A stretch of 64,000 nt of DNA from Liquidambar formosana (Eukaryota > Streptophyta > Magnoliopsida > Saxifragales > Altingiaceae), in NCBI GenBank assembly GCA_039720395.1, contig CM077833.1, positions 30,911,478 to 30,975,477 on the forward strand, given 5' to 3'. Positions within the stretch are counted from its first letter, which is position 1. The number at the start of each line of letters is the position of its first letter. Below, in pieces: positions 1-11,859 of this stretch. The position numbers and the translations under genes were made by a program. The notes beneath the pieces are model-generated. The model did no database searches, was not told the DNA's origin, and saw nothing but the letters and a program-made list of their open reading frames with translations.

Positions 1-18
1 CAGTTGATGTGGTGTTAT

Positions 19-102
19 GGGTCAATAGGAAGCAAGCAAAGTAAGATTGTTAAAAGTATTTTTTGACCCCACAATCTCACTTTACTTGCTTCCTATTAGC
101 CC
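19..102. repeat. Long inverted repeat (hairpin)
   Basis: Two arms of about 32 nt (19-50 and 71-102) are inverted copies with only a few mismatches around a 20-nt loop. The core is AATAGGAAGCAAG paired with CTTGCTTCCTATT. It may be a very short MITE relic or a small-RNA-type hairpin; the sequence does not decide between them. Confidence 0.6.
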
Positions 103-120
103 GTGACATTACATGGCTGT

Positions 121-194
121 GTCACAGTTACATGGAAGACTCACTCGTAGAAGAGTAATGTCACAGTTACATGGAAGACTCACTCGTAGAAGAG
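121..194. repeat. Tandem duplication, two 35-bp copies with 39-bp period
   Basis: The stretch beginning GTCACAGTTACATGG occurs at 121-155 and again, identical, at 160-194. The rest of 195-1287 is AT-rich intergenic DNA in which I see no gene. Confidence 0.8.
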
Positions 195-1292
195 ACTCAA
201 CTGCACAATTAAGACATGAGTGAAACAAGTGGTCAATATTTTAATTCTGTCACAATTCTCTTAATTGTAATAGAATTTACCCAAACAAAATACCTATTCT
301 CAAAACCATATGAGATGATACACGTTTTCCTTTTCACCAAAAAATAATAAAAAAATAATACAAGTTTTCCTGAGTAAATAAATAGCTGTGCAACACCAAT
401 TTTATTTTGATATTATTTTTTAAGGGGGGGATGTCAATTGTTTGCAAGCCTAGTTAAGCCAAGGTTGATATCACTCAAGCGTTGGCTGTTTGGAAAATCA
501 ATCTTAGAAGTTTAAAACTTGGCTTATTGAATTGGTTATCAAATTGAAGTAGTAGTACGTTTGTAACTCCTAAACACGGCATGATCTTAGGCCAAATGAA
601 CCACATTCAAATATTCATAATGATGTTTGGGGCAACTTGTGTTGGTTGATTCCCTCGAAAATAAGAGGGAGCTCTAGGGCATTCCACTTCTGTAACTCAC
701 ATCAACGTGGGGTCTATCTGAAAGCTTCCTACACCTAAGGAAGAAAATGGTAAGATTAGATACAGAATTATTTACTGTAGGATGATAGCTTTTGGAATTA
801 TTTATCCTAGCGACTTTGTCAAACCTCAAAACCCGAATTCATGTATTGAGCATATATTAATTAATATAATTGAAAATTTACACATAAATTTATTAAATTT
901 GAATTAAATTAAATTTATGTATTTAGGATTAGAGATTGTTTAAGAAATTTAAAATGCGTACGAAATAGGAGCATGAAGAGTACGCTCAACCCTCCCAAGA
1001 GTTCCAACCTATGCCTAACCTAAGTTCAAAAAATTTAGTTCGGTTAGGTTGGGCTTGAGGTAGGATGTTTAACTCATCGAGTTGAGTCTATATTGACCTT
1101 CCAACCCTTCCCCTCTATACTATAAAACCTTTTTTAAAAAAATGTTACACCTATAACTTAAACGCACCAAATAATCAAGTTATGAACTAAGCCCGCCAAA
1201 TAATCAAGTTATGAAGTAGGCCTATGTGAAACTTGTTTGAGCACACGAATTGTTTAAGTCAATATTTGTTCACTTGATTTGGGCGGACTCAG

Positions 1293-1682
1293 AGCATCCA
1301 CAATGATGCTGTTAACCCCGCATTTAGTGTCAGGCTTTTATATTTTAAAAGGCAGGTGAGCTTTTTGATGCTTCAATGAGCATGTTAAAGAAAGACTTAA
1401 ACAAGTCAGAAGTTAATGTGGCCGTTACAGATAACACTGCCAGTAACGCTCCAATGACGCTCCAGCTTGTACGGATTGATGACGTGTAATGCTTCAGCCC
1501 AATGATGACTCCATTACCTGACATGAGCACTAAAAATAAGGAGCTTTAACAGCTCCATTGGAGCTCGTCTAACTTTAAAATAATGGATCTCTTTAGTCAA
1601 AACTAAAGTGTCCACATGTAGGCTTTTTATTGGTTAAATTACTTTAGCTGGTCAGAATTTTAACCTCTCCATTGTGGATGCT
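1293..1682. mobile_element. MITE-like element with TIR AGCATCCACAATG
   Basis: A 390-bp segment starts AGCATCCACAATG and ends CATTGTGGATGCT, which is a perfect 13-bp terminal inverted repeat. It is flanked on both sides by CTCAG (1288-1292 and 1683-1687), a possible 5-bp target duplication. It has no coding potential. Superfamily is uncertain because 5 bp does not fit the usual hAT, PIF or MULE lengths. Confidence 0.65.
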
Positions 1683-1687
1683 CTCAG

Positions 1688-2724
1688 TCTGTCCTAATTT
1701 GATAATTTGGTATACCTGACTTTAGGAGATTTTTAATAATTTTATTCTCTGTCATTCAGTCATTTGTAACACATTTAATATCCCATGTGCGCTTGATGCA
1801 TAGGCATGCATCTCTACTTTTGGTTAATATCATCTATTTAATACTCGAGATTTATAGAACTCTATTTGCGCAATCTGATAACGGAACCCTTTTTGCCCAC
1901 CTTGATTTGTCAATCAGTTTTATCCATAATTAGAGTGGCATTGATTTTCCTAAGTACATTTAATAAGATAAATCTAAAATTTCAATTCTCCAAATTCTCC
2001 ATTGTCCAGTTGTCCAATTAGGTCACCATCTACTCTATCTATTTCAATTGCTGTTTAGATATATTGGACTAATGTTTGTTATTATTTTTTAAAACATATA
2101 ATAAGAGTACCGTTTTATTTTTCAAAGAAATAACAATAATAATAATGTGAAAAAAAGTTCATTTATCACATTATGTGGGTTCCAGAGTGTCTATGTTCCC
2201 CAAGCCAAGTGTAGTCATCCTGCATGTTATAGCTGCGTGGCATCCCCTCCTTCACCGACCACATGTAGGGCTGCAGATCTATGCGTTTCTATGCCATGAT
2301 GAGAAAAAGGTCTAACCATTCAACGTATAGGATTCGGTGCAATTGTTTGATTTCGGCTTGAAGCGACGACTGTTTGTGGGCCCAAAGGTGTAATGTCGGC
2401 TTGGCGCATACATGCACAACTAGGGGCTCACACATGGCAAGCCATTGCCACGTGCGATTACGGGCCCACTAAGGCCAACCATGTTTGTCGGTGATGATCA
2501 ATTGGTTAAAGTCAAAATGCAGAAACAAAGAAGAATATGATCATTGGCTCATCCAGTGGGTTTGAACTTCGAAGGTAACTTTCCATGACGGGCACCTTGA
2601 ACAGGCCCATAAACCCCACCCTTGTCAGTGAAGTCAGGCCCACAAAGAACTATTCACGCAATCAAAGGCCACCAGTCCTTGTCTCCTGAGCAAAAGAGCA
2701 GTGTTTTTCTTCACTGGTATTTTC
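1688..2724. other. Intergenic, no gene seen
   Basis: The stretch 2160-2720 is less AT-rich and has a G-box-like CCACGTG core near 2450, so it could be regulatory. I find no supported ORF, RNA gene or repeat boundary. Confidence 0.5.
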
Positions 2725-3671
2725 ACGGATTTGGATTTAGGTGAAGTTTGGGATTTTATCAGGGTGTTCATGGTTTAAGTTAAAACCGAAAATCAAATCG
2801 AAGTCAAATCAAACTGATTGGATTGGTTTGGTTTTTTTGTCGTTAGGTTTGGTTTTGTTTCTAATTTTAGAAAACCGAATTAAATTGGTTTAGTTTTAGT
2901 TTTCATGTTTAAAAAACCTAACCAAACAGAAAAACCAAAAAAACCGAAAAAAATGTAATATAAATATATATAATTTTATATATTATATATTAAACTTAGT
3001 TTGTAAATTTTCTATTATAATAAAGGCATAATAGGTGATAGATTGTGAATTTTATTAATGTATTCAACTAGCTACTATTGTTGTGTGAGATATTGGCACG
3101 TATTAGACTGAAGATTTGAACTTAGATTGACATAAGTCAATACTTTTCCATTTTGATACAATGTTTAATGTTTTTTTTTAGTTGCTAATGTAATGATTTT
3201 ATTAAAAATGTTTTTTATTTAGAGTTTGGCTTGTCATTTTTCTATTTTTAATTATTTGTTACTATTTGATAGGATAAAACCAAAACCAAACTGAACCAAA
3301 CTGAAATTTTATGGTTTGGTTTGGTTTGGTTTGGTTTTTTTAATAGTATGGTTTGGTTTTGGTTTGAGAAAACAAAAACCGAAATATAATGGTTTGGTTT
3401 AAAATCTACCCTAAAACCAAACCAAACCGAACCACGAATACCCCTAATTTTAACTGTATGGTGAAGTTATTGTTGGATTGATGTTACGTGGTAAGAAATA
3501 AAAAGGGACGGCTCTGATTCATTAATAGTAAAAGTAGTTGAGACTACAAAATCTATGAACTATTTTGTTACCTAGCAAATTCAAGTCGTCCCTTTTTTCC
3601 CTTGCCACGAGACGTTAATCCAACAATAATTTCACTGTGCAATTAAAGTCTTAAATTTCACCAAATCCCAT
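2725..3671. mobile_element. Fold-back MITE interrupted by a hAT element
   Basis: The left arm (2725-2760 continuing at 3447-3500) and right arm (about 3590-3671) are inverted copies; both contain GTGAAxTTATTGTTGGATT and a CGTGG(T/C)AAG stretch. The left arm is contiguous with its partner only if 2761-3446 is removed, so the inner segment is a later insertion. Outer ends are approximate. Confidence 0.55.
2761..3446. mobile_element. Non-autonomous hAT-like element
   Basis: This 686-bp element has ends AGGGTGTTCATGGTTT and, inverted, TAGGGGTATTCGTGGTT. It is flanked by ATTTTATC (2753-2760) and ATTTTAAC (3447-3454), an 8-bp target duplication with one mismatch, as hAT transposases make. The inner parts next to both ends are rich in GGTTTGGTTT-type repeats. 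There is no transposase ORF. Confidence 0.65.
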
Positions 3672-4029
3672 AATAATTCGATTATTTATTTATTTTTGGT
3701 TAAACTCAAATAAAAAAGGGGAGCACAGCACACATTAATTGAGAAAGCCTACGAAAAAACGAACATAGTTACAACTTGAATTAAGGTGATACATTGAAGA
3801 TGTTGTGTTATGTTTCAAAGTAACAAATGAGCTAATCAATTACAAACTTTATTAAAAATTAATTTGTTTTTCATGATACATGACAATTATTGCTTTATTG
3901 AAGAAAATAATTGAGGATTCTCCCTAATACAATGAACAGTCTATTAAAATCTAAACAGTTTAAATTATATATGTTTCACATATTTTAGTGTATCCAACAT
4001 GATATGAATGGTACAGATTTTTCATTAAA

Positions 4030-6108
4030 TTAGTTACTGCATACGTGTGTTGCACATGGATTTTTTATCAACAATAAAATGATTTAAAGATCATCAATTA
4101 TTTTTCCTAAATAAACATATTAAAGATCGATGCTTCTTACGATCCTTTTTAGCTTGAATAGAGATTGGACGCTTTTCATGTAGCATAGCCCCTCATCTAG
4201 TGGTAATTATCTCTTCAATATTATCCATATCGATTAAATATAAACTTTATTTACTTAAGGAAGGTTATGCGGCCATTTGTTCTTTAATATTTAATCCATA
4301 TCAAGTGTGAAGATTTGAGATGTTAAGAAATTATTTATTATTCCGTAAAAGGTTTTAGTCCGTGTACATCAAATAATTTGGAAAGAAATGCTAATACATA
4401 ATGATACATAACTATTAAGAATCTTGACAAATGACTTATTCATTGTCTACCAATTTTCTACACATCTACAATAAGAAACATATCAATAATAAATAAAAAA
4501 GAGAATAATTAGAATCAAAATAAATGGAGAAAGTATATACTTAATTTCTAAAGAGAATTTAATTTGGTTGAATTATTAACCATATGGCAAGTCCATTGTA
4601 TTGTAGAAATTATATACAAAAGAATAGACTAAATTTATTAATGAATTAGTAGCTTATATAATGTGACTTACACATTAACAAATTCTAATACATTTTTGAT
4701 CACTTAAGAATAAGTACATGCTCAAAAAGATAAGAGTCCTAACACCATATTACTATTATGGGATATTATTTTACTTTATCCAAATGAAACTTTACTACTA
4801 CCTCTCTTCAACTTCTTTGTATTTTTTTTTTTTTGGACTGAAGAATCTATAGATCCCCACTTTGTAGTGAGACATTCCACAATACATCATTGTAGCTCAA
4901 CATCCCATTAATTGAAACAACCAAATATAACATAGCACGAAAACTAATCTTAGGATTCAAAAAATGGGAAAAATTACAAATCAAAAAATAAGGTAAGATG
5001 CATCATCAAGAACATTTAGTAACCTAAGGCCCTTTGTTCTCTGGCCCATCCCTCATATCACCCATAAATAGTGTAGTCCTGAGAAAGGAATTTTAATTTC
5101 CAAGAAAAAAAATCAGAAAGACAACATAGAAATTGAGCAATTAAAAAAAAATAATAAAATAAAATACATACTTCTTACAAGGGATTTTTTATCAGCAAGA
5201 AAAAAAAATTAGAAAGAGAATGAGCATATAAAAATAACTTTTCAATTCCCATCAGATATTTCCAATAACAATTTTTCATCAAAAGAAAAAATATAATTAG
5301 ATGATTTACCACGTAAAATAAAGGGTTTAGCACTTAAACACAAAAGCATTTTAGCAAATTGCTTATAAAACTCTACCTAATCAAATTAAAAGTAAGTGAA
5401 AATACTCACAGCAAAAATAAAAAATACAAAACCAAAAACTTGAATAAAAAAAACTTTAGGAAAGATATATAGAATTTAAATGAAATATGATTGCATAAAA
5501 TTAATTTTTCAAATGAACAAAATTAAATAAAACCTAATGTGATTATTAGCATTCAAACCAAAACCCAACTTAATAAATTTCTAGCACAGTACGATATATA
5601 TATATATATTATAATTTGCAGAGCAAAACTTACCAGGAGAAGGGAGAAGTCGCCTTTAATGGAAAAGGTGGAGAGAACGGTTGAAACTACTCTTGATGGA
5701 GAAAGTGGAATTTACAATCCGGCTGTTTATTTATTATATACGAATTATAATTTCCGTTTCCTTAGAATTCCTATTTGGGATTGCTTTTATTTAATTATTA
5801 TATGAATTATAGTTTCCTTAGAATTCTTATTTAGGTATGTCTTTTATATTGCTATATTTCTTATATATGCAGAAAGGTAATTGTATAGTTTCTTTATAAT
5901 TTTTATTAAGGTATGTGTTTTAATATTTCCTATACATTCAGAAGGCTAGTTATATAGTTTCCTTAAAATTCTTATTAAGGTATGTGTTTTATATTACTGT
6001 ATTTTCTATATATGTAGAAGGGTAGTTGTGTATTTAAAAATTAAAATAAGAATATATTAATCAATCAAAAGTTTTTTCTCACATTTATCTTTTTATAGGT
6101 AGTATAGA
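4030..6108 (-). mobile_element. Non-autonomous Helitron
   Basis: Read on the minus strand, the 2,079-bp element begins TCTATACTACCTATAAAAAG at 6108 and ends in CTAA at 4030. It is preceded by A and followed by T, as Helitrons insert between A and T. Just inside the 3' end is a short inverted-repeat tract (GTGCAACACAC). The first 200 bp match the 5' end of the Helitron at 60924-63305. I see no Rep/helicase ORF; the short ORF at 5539-5805 has no recognisable domain. Confidence 0.75.
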
Positions 6109-7068
6109 TATAGATATAGATATAGATAAAGAGGATTTCTTCCAAAAAAAAAAAAAAAAAAATTAGACCGACCATTTTCCAGCATGGCATAAACTCATCC
6201 ACGTGGTATATCCATCCCAACCGAAATCAAGCCGAGAGATTTTACCAGTTATCCAATGGCCTAAACTCATCCACGTGGCACTGCCCCACGCATCAGAAGC
6301 CTCTGCATTTCTCACACATATAATAATAGCAGTAGTTCTGTATTGAAATTATTGTCGTTTTTAACTGGCCACCATATTTATAAATACGATACATATACTG
6401 TATACCTATGTATACACATCAATAAATTTAAGAATAGAAAAGGAAAAAAAAAAAAAAACAGAAAATGGGCTATTCTTCAGCTTTTCCCAATGACCAAACT
6501 GACAGTTTCTCCAAATCTCTGATCCTCTCAAAACGTCTGACTCTTTCACGTCTCTGTGGGAGAGAGGGGGAGTGAATTTCTCGCCTCTCTTGGGTGAAAT
6601 CTGACCCGATAGTCCTGTGACCCTCCCTCCTGTCACAAATTCTGCATGTGTACGTCGTCGCTTACCGCCTCCTTTATCTCTCTCTCTCTCTCTCTCTCTC
6701 TCCCTCTTGAATGCGTTTTAACCCCCTTGGGATTTGCCTCCCTTCGGCCTTGACAGAAAAAAAAGAAAAAAAAGGAAAAAAAAAACACTAAAATAAGGAA
6801 GAGAAACTCCCTAACACCCCCTCCTCTCTCTCCCTCTTCCATTCTTTTCCTGTTTTTTTAGTCTCCCTTTAATCACATAGAGACAATCAAAATTAACCAT
6901 AAAATTCCATTAATTATAATTACATATTAATGACATTTTCATCTTTGTCAGTTTCCCACTCCACACTTATATATATTACACCATCCACGGGTCTCTTTCT
7001 CTCATAATAATGCTCCCTTTCAGTTAAGCCAGAAACCAAAGCAACAAAGAGGGCAAAGGTTATGCCAA

Positions 7069-7105
<37 letters not shown>

Positions 7106-7274
7106 TTGGAGAGAGAAAGGGTCATGCATCTCTTCTGATACAACAACAACACGACCCTTCTTCTAGCTTTGAACCTACCCTCATTTCTCATCCGTTCTTG
7201 GTTTCCTCTCTAGGCTATAAAAGTTGTTGGTTGTGTTTTGTTTTATAATTTCTGGCAGTAGTTGATAACTTGAT
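6109..7274 (+). promoter_or_regulatory. Upstream region of the RING ligase gene
   Basis: No gene is visible here. It contains a TAGATA microsatellite (6103-6128), CT-rich tracts near 6676-6702 and a GA repeat at 7074-7100 that would lie in the 5' leader. A TATA-like TTATATATATTA at 6967-6978 lies about 300 bp before the ATG. Transcription start is not determined. Confidence 0.4.
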
Positions 7275-8213
7275 ATGGCTATTCAGGCTCAGTTGTATTC
7301 AGAAAATCTTGTTCTCCCCATGTGTGTCGCACAAGATCATTGGGCGGTCAATCCTGTTTCTGGGTTCGGTGATGATCTTTATTCCAATCTTCAACAACAG
7401 CCACAAGCGCCACAACAACTGTATGGCCAGCTTCCTCAATATCAGACCACTCAGAATCTTGGTTTTGATTGCAGCCAAGGAGCTTCATCTTCCTGTGGTG
7501 ATAACCTTCTGCCAACAATAATGCCGTTTTCTCAATCCTTAGCTGCTGAGGTTGAAAAACAGAGGCAAGAGATTGATTTCTTTCTCCAATTACAGGTAAA
7601 AACAACATATGTATTCGTTATATTTTTATGGGTTTCTTTTAGGTTGTGTTGTTCGTGATGGTGATTTCTGAAACAGAATGAGAGATTGAGGTCTGCTTTG
7701 CAAGAACAGAGGAAGCAACAGCAGGCGACTCTGTTAAGGAGTTTGGAATTAAAAACCTTGAGCTTAATGAGGCAAAAGGAGGAAGACTTGGCGAAAGCGA
7801 CAAGGAAAACGATGGAGCTCGAAGATTGCTTGAAAAGAACGGAGATGGAGAGCGAATCATGGCAGAGACTGGCGAAAGCAAACGAAGCCATGGTGATACA
7901 CCTCAACAACACGCTTGAAGAGTTCAGAGAAAAGCTGGTTCTGGTCAGCAACGGAGCCGGAGATGCAGAGTCCTTGTGTGGTCCATGTGACAGCAGGGGA
8001 AGAAACAGGGGAGAAGGAGAAGGAGAAGGAGAAGGGGAAATGAACGAACATAGCAAAAAAATGGCTTGCAAGGGTTGTAATTCTCGAAGCTCGTGCGTTC
8101 TGTTTCTTCCTTGCAGGCACCTCTGCTCGTGCAAGCCTTGTGAGGCTTTTCTTGGTTCGTGTCCTGTCTGTAAATCTGTAAAGGAAGGCAGCATGGAGGT
8201 TTTCTTGATCTAG
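7275..8213 (+). CDS. BOI/BRG-type RING E3 ubiquitin ligase
   Basis: Two coding exons, 7275-7595 and 7677-8213 with a GT-AG intron between, encode 285 residues, a normal length for the BOI (BOTRYTIS SUSCEPTIBLE1 INTERACTOR) and BRG family. The N-terminus MAIQAQLYSENL and the Gln-rich stretch that follows are typical. A long coiled coil spans about residues 90-210 (VEKQRQEID, then Glu/Lys/Gln-rich heptads). A GEGEGEGE tract precedes the C-terminal RING, which begins CKGC at 238 and runs through LPCRHLC (253-257) to CPVC (269-272); the protein ends at FLI. Family members ubiquitinate nuclear partners and limit cell death and gibberellin responses; the substrate here is unknown. All zinc ligands are present and the frame is intact. 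Confidence 0.93.
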
Positions 8214-11200
8214 GAAACAGAGGAAAAAAAAAAAATCACAAAGAAAAAGGAGAAAGAAGAAAAGGGGTCCCAACATTTTTTGGGAAAAAGTGTTTTTGAT
8301 TCCTCTACTGTTTTTTGCATGCTGTTTTGGGTGTTTTAATCGCTTCTTATGGGCCACTGTTTCGTGATTTTTGTTGTACTAACTACGGCTCATATTTCAA
8401 CCGAAATGAATGATTGTAAGTATAGTAAGAAAAGAAGAATCTTTGCCTTCCCCTTTTATGGGTTTATTTTCATTTTCCTGATTTAGATTTATTCGTCGAG
8501 AGATTGATTCGGAATTTTTTTTTTTTTTTTTCACTCGTATTATTTATTTATTTATTTGGTTTTACACAACCAAAATGCCAGCTCGCTTAGCCGTAAGAAA
8601 CAGAGTACTTGGTGTGGTCTGACAGAAAAAGATTTTGAAAGCAAAGGGGACATTTTTCAAGCAGCGATGGCAGAGTCACCGCCAGTGTGCCCCTTCTTTC
8701 CTTTGCTGTTTTCAATGAATTATCTCTATCGTCTTAAAATAATCACCCAAGTTTATCCTCTCATTAATTAGAAAAAACGCAGCAGCAGCAGCAGATGAAG
8801 AAGCCAGACGGAACGTACTTTTGGAAAGTCCTTTTGTTTATTCATTTCTTCATGATGAAAATAAAAGAAAAATACACCTTCTCATTGTGATTAGCATCTC
8901 CCCTAATCCAACTACGTCTTTTCATAAGACAGATTAATTTTTTTGAATTTCAATGTCATCATTTTTTTTAATTTTATAACTAAAGCTAGTCAAGAGATCA
9001 ACTAATTGTATTACCTTCTGTCAGTCGAGGGAAAGGCCTTTGCCAAAAAGACTGTTCTGATGCCTCCATGGGTATGTCTGCAAGTGATGCTAAAGGTGGA
9101 AAAATAGTAGGGTGCATATGGGGTTAAAAATGTTCAAATGCAGCAAAAATCTTCCACCAATATGAATTTCAATTATTGATTATGCTTTTGTAATTAGATG
9201 CAATAATCATGTACATATGATTAATGATTACAAAAAAAATTCACACAAGAAATATTCAATGCAAAGGTGAACATCACACAAAATCAAAATCATTATTCTT
9301 GTCACCAATTTTTTTAATTATTTTTTTCGGGTGAGTCACCAATCATAATCTAAAGTTGCGAATCAAAATTTCAATGGTGTTGCATAGGTGGACATTTTTC
9401 TCAATCTATCTATATTATAACATGAAGTAGCCTAAGTTTGATTTCTCTTAAAAATATTTTATAAATTAATTCTTAAATGCACTAACCAAAATAAAAAATA
9501 TGTCTTTAAAATCGTTTGAGAAATAATTTAATCAAAATGCGCGTAACCTGATTTGAAACCCCTGACCATCAAATTAAAAAAGGTGTCATAAACACCTATA
9601 TTGCAATTATTGATGAGATGAAAATTACAACATGGCACAGGCAAACATGTCTTTTTCCTTTTTTTTTTTTTTGATGGGTCAAAATGTATATCCCTGGTAT
9701 TATGGTGTGATATAGAAATCTGGCTGGATGGGGTGGTAGGGAGAGAGTTACGGTGGGACCCACAATACGTATCAAAGAACCGTTTGTGAATGATGCAGTA
9801 GTGGATTTGTCGATTTCTCTAGTGCATTGAAAATGGAGATAGTGATTTCCTCTCTACATAAAGGCAGACCGAAAAGGTCTTTACACCAGAGTTCATCCCA
9901 CTTCCCTATTTTCCGCTGGGTCCTCCTCCCGTACTGCACGCGTGGACGTATACGTGGACGGCTATGATGCTCTGGCCCACGTGGTCCTTCGCTGGATGTG
10001 AGCGGTGATCGTTTTTGTCTGGGACCACCTTCTGGGTCCCTCACTTGCTTTTTTGACGAGACCTGGAGGAGCTGTTTGCCTGTTTGTTTCTTGGTCACCC
10101 ACTTTTAGTTTTTGTACGGTTACATACATAGTTGCGTACCAGTTTCCACGGCTGTGGCCTGTGGGGACGTGGCATGCCCATTTTGTCATGTCACCGACTG
10201 GGGGCTATTATTCACACACCGGCCGGGTCAAAAAAAAATTAGGGCTTCTGAGCTTTATCAATGGAATGGGTTGAATCATGACTAGTAGTGGATTAATGGT
10301 TGGTGTTATGTTTTAAGAAATAGAAGCTTGCTTGTTTTATTTATTTATTTATTATTATTATTTTATCACTTTTTCATTTTGGACTGTTCTCATGTTAGTT
10401 GTGAATAATGGGTTGATTAATATTTTAACAAATAAGGTAAGGTTATTGTCTATTCCGTGTTAGTTGACAATCAAAATGAATTTGAGATTTATTAGTTGGC
10501 CGAGAAGAAAATAAGAAATAGTATCCTAAAACCTTTTACTTTTTCAAAACGATTTGTAGGTTTAGCTCATATAGACCCGCCAAGACCCAATCACCCAACA
10601 AAATACTAATCAGGATTTTCAATAATGCAATTATACAACTTGCAGTGTTCTTGGACCGTTAATCTTTTCTTTTTTTTAATGATAATATTATGTGACTCCT
10701 TGACTCCCATTTCACTATTTCAGATGCCATGATAAGTGACAACGCACTTATGCCATAGCGGCTTTGGATTAAATAATCTTCTTAATGGATCAATAAAGAA
10801 TAATGTGCCAAGGAGTAATGACCTGCTCACCGAATGTTTAGGTTAATTAAATGATAATGATCGACCTTGTTTAGACCAACCATTTTATTTTTCAGTAGTG
10901 TTACATCCATCTGCATAAATCCATTAAATTTATCTTCTGGTCCATGTGAAAACTACCTTTTTTTTCTTCGAGGAGAAGAGGGTCATTTTCTGTTTAGTGA
11001 TTTACTTTGTTGGTTAATTATAATACTATCATTGACACATTTATTGGTCAGTAAATTAGGTGGATAAAACTTATAATCTTATCAATTTTCATTTAATTTA
11101 GCCGAGGAAATCTAAGCATAGTTTCTTGAACCCGACAAAAAGAGAGGGAGCAATCAAAACATAATTTCCCAAGTCCATGGAGAACCAATTTACTTCAAGA

Positions 11201-11415
11201 AACTTTATACATCATTTACATACAGTTTCATAAGCTACTTGCAATTTCCCAACGTCCTTTAAGCATTTTTTTTTTCTTTTAAATTTTTCTTTATAAAATA
11301 AAAAAATAAAAATCAGTGTGTTTCATATTTACTGTTTAAGTTTCTCAATAGAAGCTGGAAAAATCGATGGATTTTCCAAGGTCCAAAAGATGGAAAATAT
11401 TTGGGCTTGATTACT
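8214..11415. other. Intergenic, no gene seen
   Basis: AT-rich DNA with a less AT-rich island at about 9730-10260 holding CACGTGG and ACGTGG motifs. The short ORFs in the island lack any recognisable domain. A 3'-UTR of the RING gene probably occupies the first 250 bp, with the plant polyadenylation-like AATGAATGA at 8405. Confidence 0.5.
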
Positions 11416-11859
11416 GAGGGAGTCTATTGCAACCCCTTAACTTTATTTGTAAACTCCACTTTTTTTTTCTTTTTTTTTTTCTAGATTTTATGAAAAATAT
11501 AAAAGATTTTAATGAAAATTAGCCGTGATATCCACTAGAAAACATTATCTTAAAAAACTTTGAAAAATAAATTTTTTTCAAAATCTATCATCTAAGAGCA
11601 CTTTTTTGCCATTTACACTCTCTATTTATATTTACAAAAATAAAAACTATAAATGGCCAAAAAGTCAATTTAAATGATAGATTTTGGAAAAAATTTATTT
11701 TACAAAGTTGTTTAAAATTATATTTTATAATACACAACTTGATCAATTTTCATAAAAACCTTTTATATTTATCATGAAACCTTAAAAAGGATATATATAT
11801 ATAAAAAAACAAAAAAAAGAGTTTACAAATAAAGTTGAAAGATTGCAATAGCCGCTCTC
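11416..11859. mobile_element. Fold-back MULE-type MITE, copy 1
   Basis: This 444-bp element has left end GAGGGAGTCTATTGCAACC and right end GATTGCAATAGCCGCTCTC. The arms carry TTTATGAAAAATATAAAAG and its inverse, giving near-complete palindromy. The flanks TTGATTACT (11407-11415) and TTGATTATT (11860-11868) form a 9-bp target duplication with one mismatch. Same family as 34912-35309. Confidence 0.7.

Noticed and set aside
5539..5805. ORF of 88 residues
   Set aside because: It lies inside the 4030-6108 Helitron, starts at a non-ATG codon, and has no recognisable domain.
7348..8357. Minus-strand ORFs opposite the RING gene
   Set aside because: They are shadows of a well-supported plus-strand gene with consistent family motifs.
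9772..10274. Overlapping ORFs on both strands in a less AT-rich island
   Set aside because: Low complexity and no conserved motif. The island may be regulatory, but coding is not supported.
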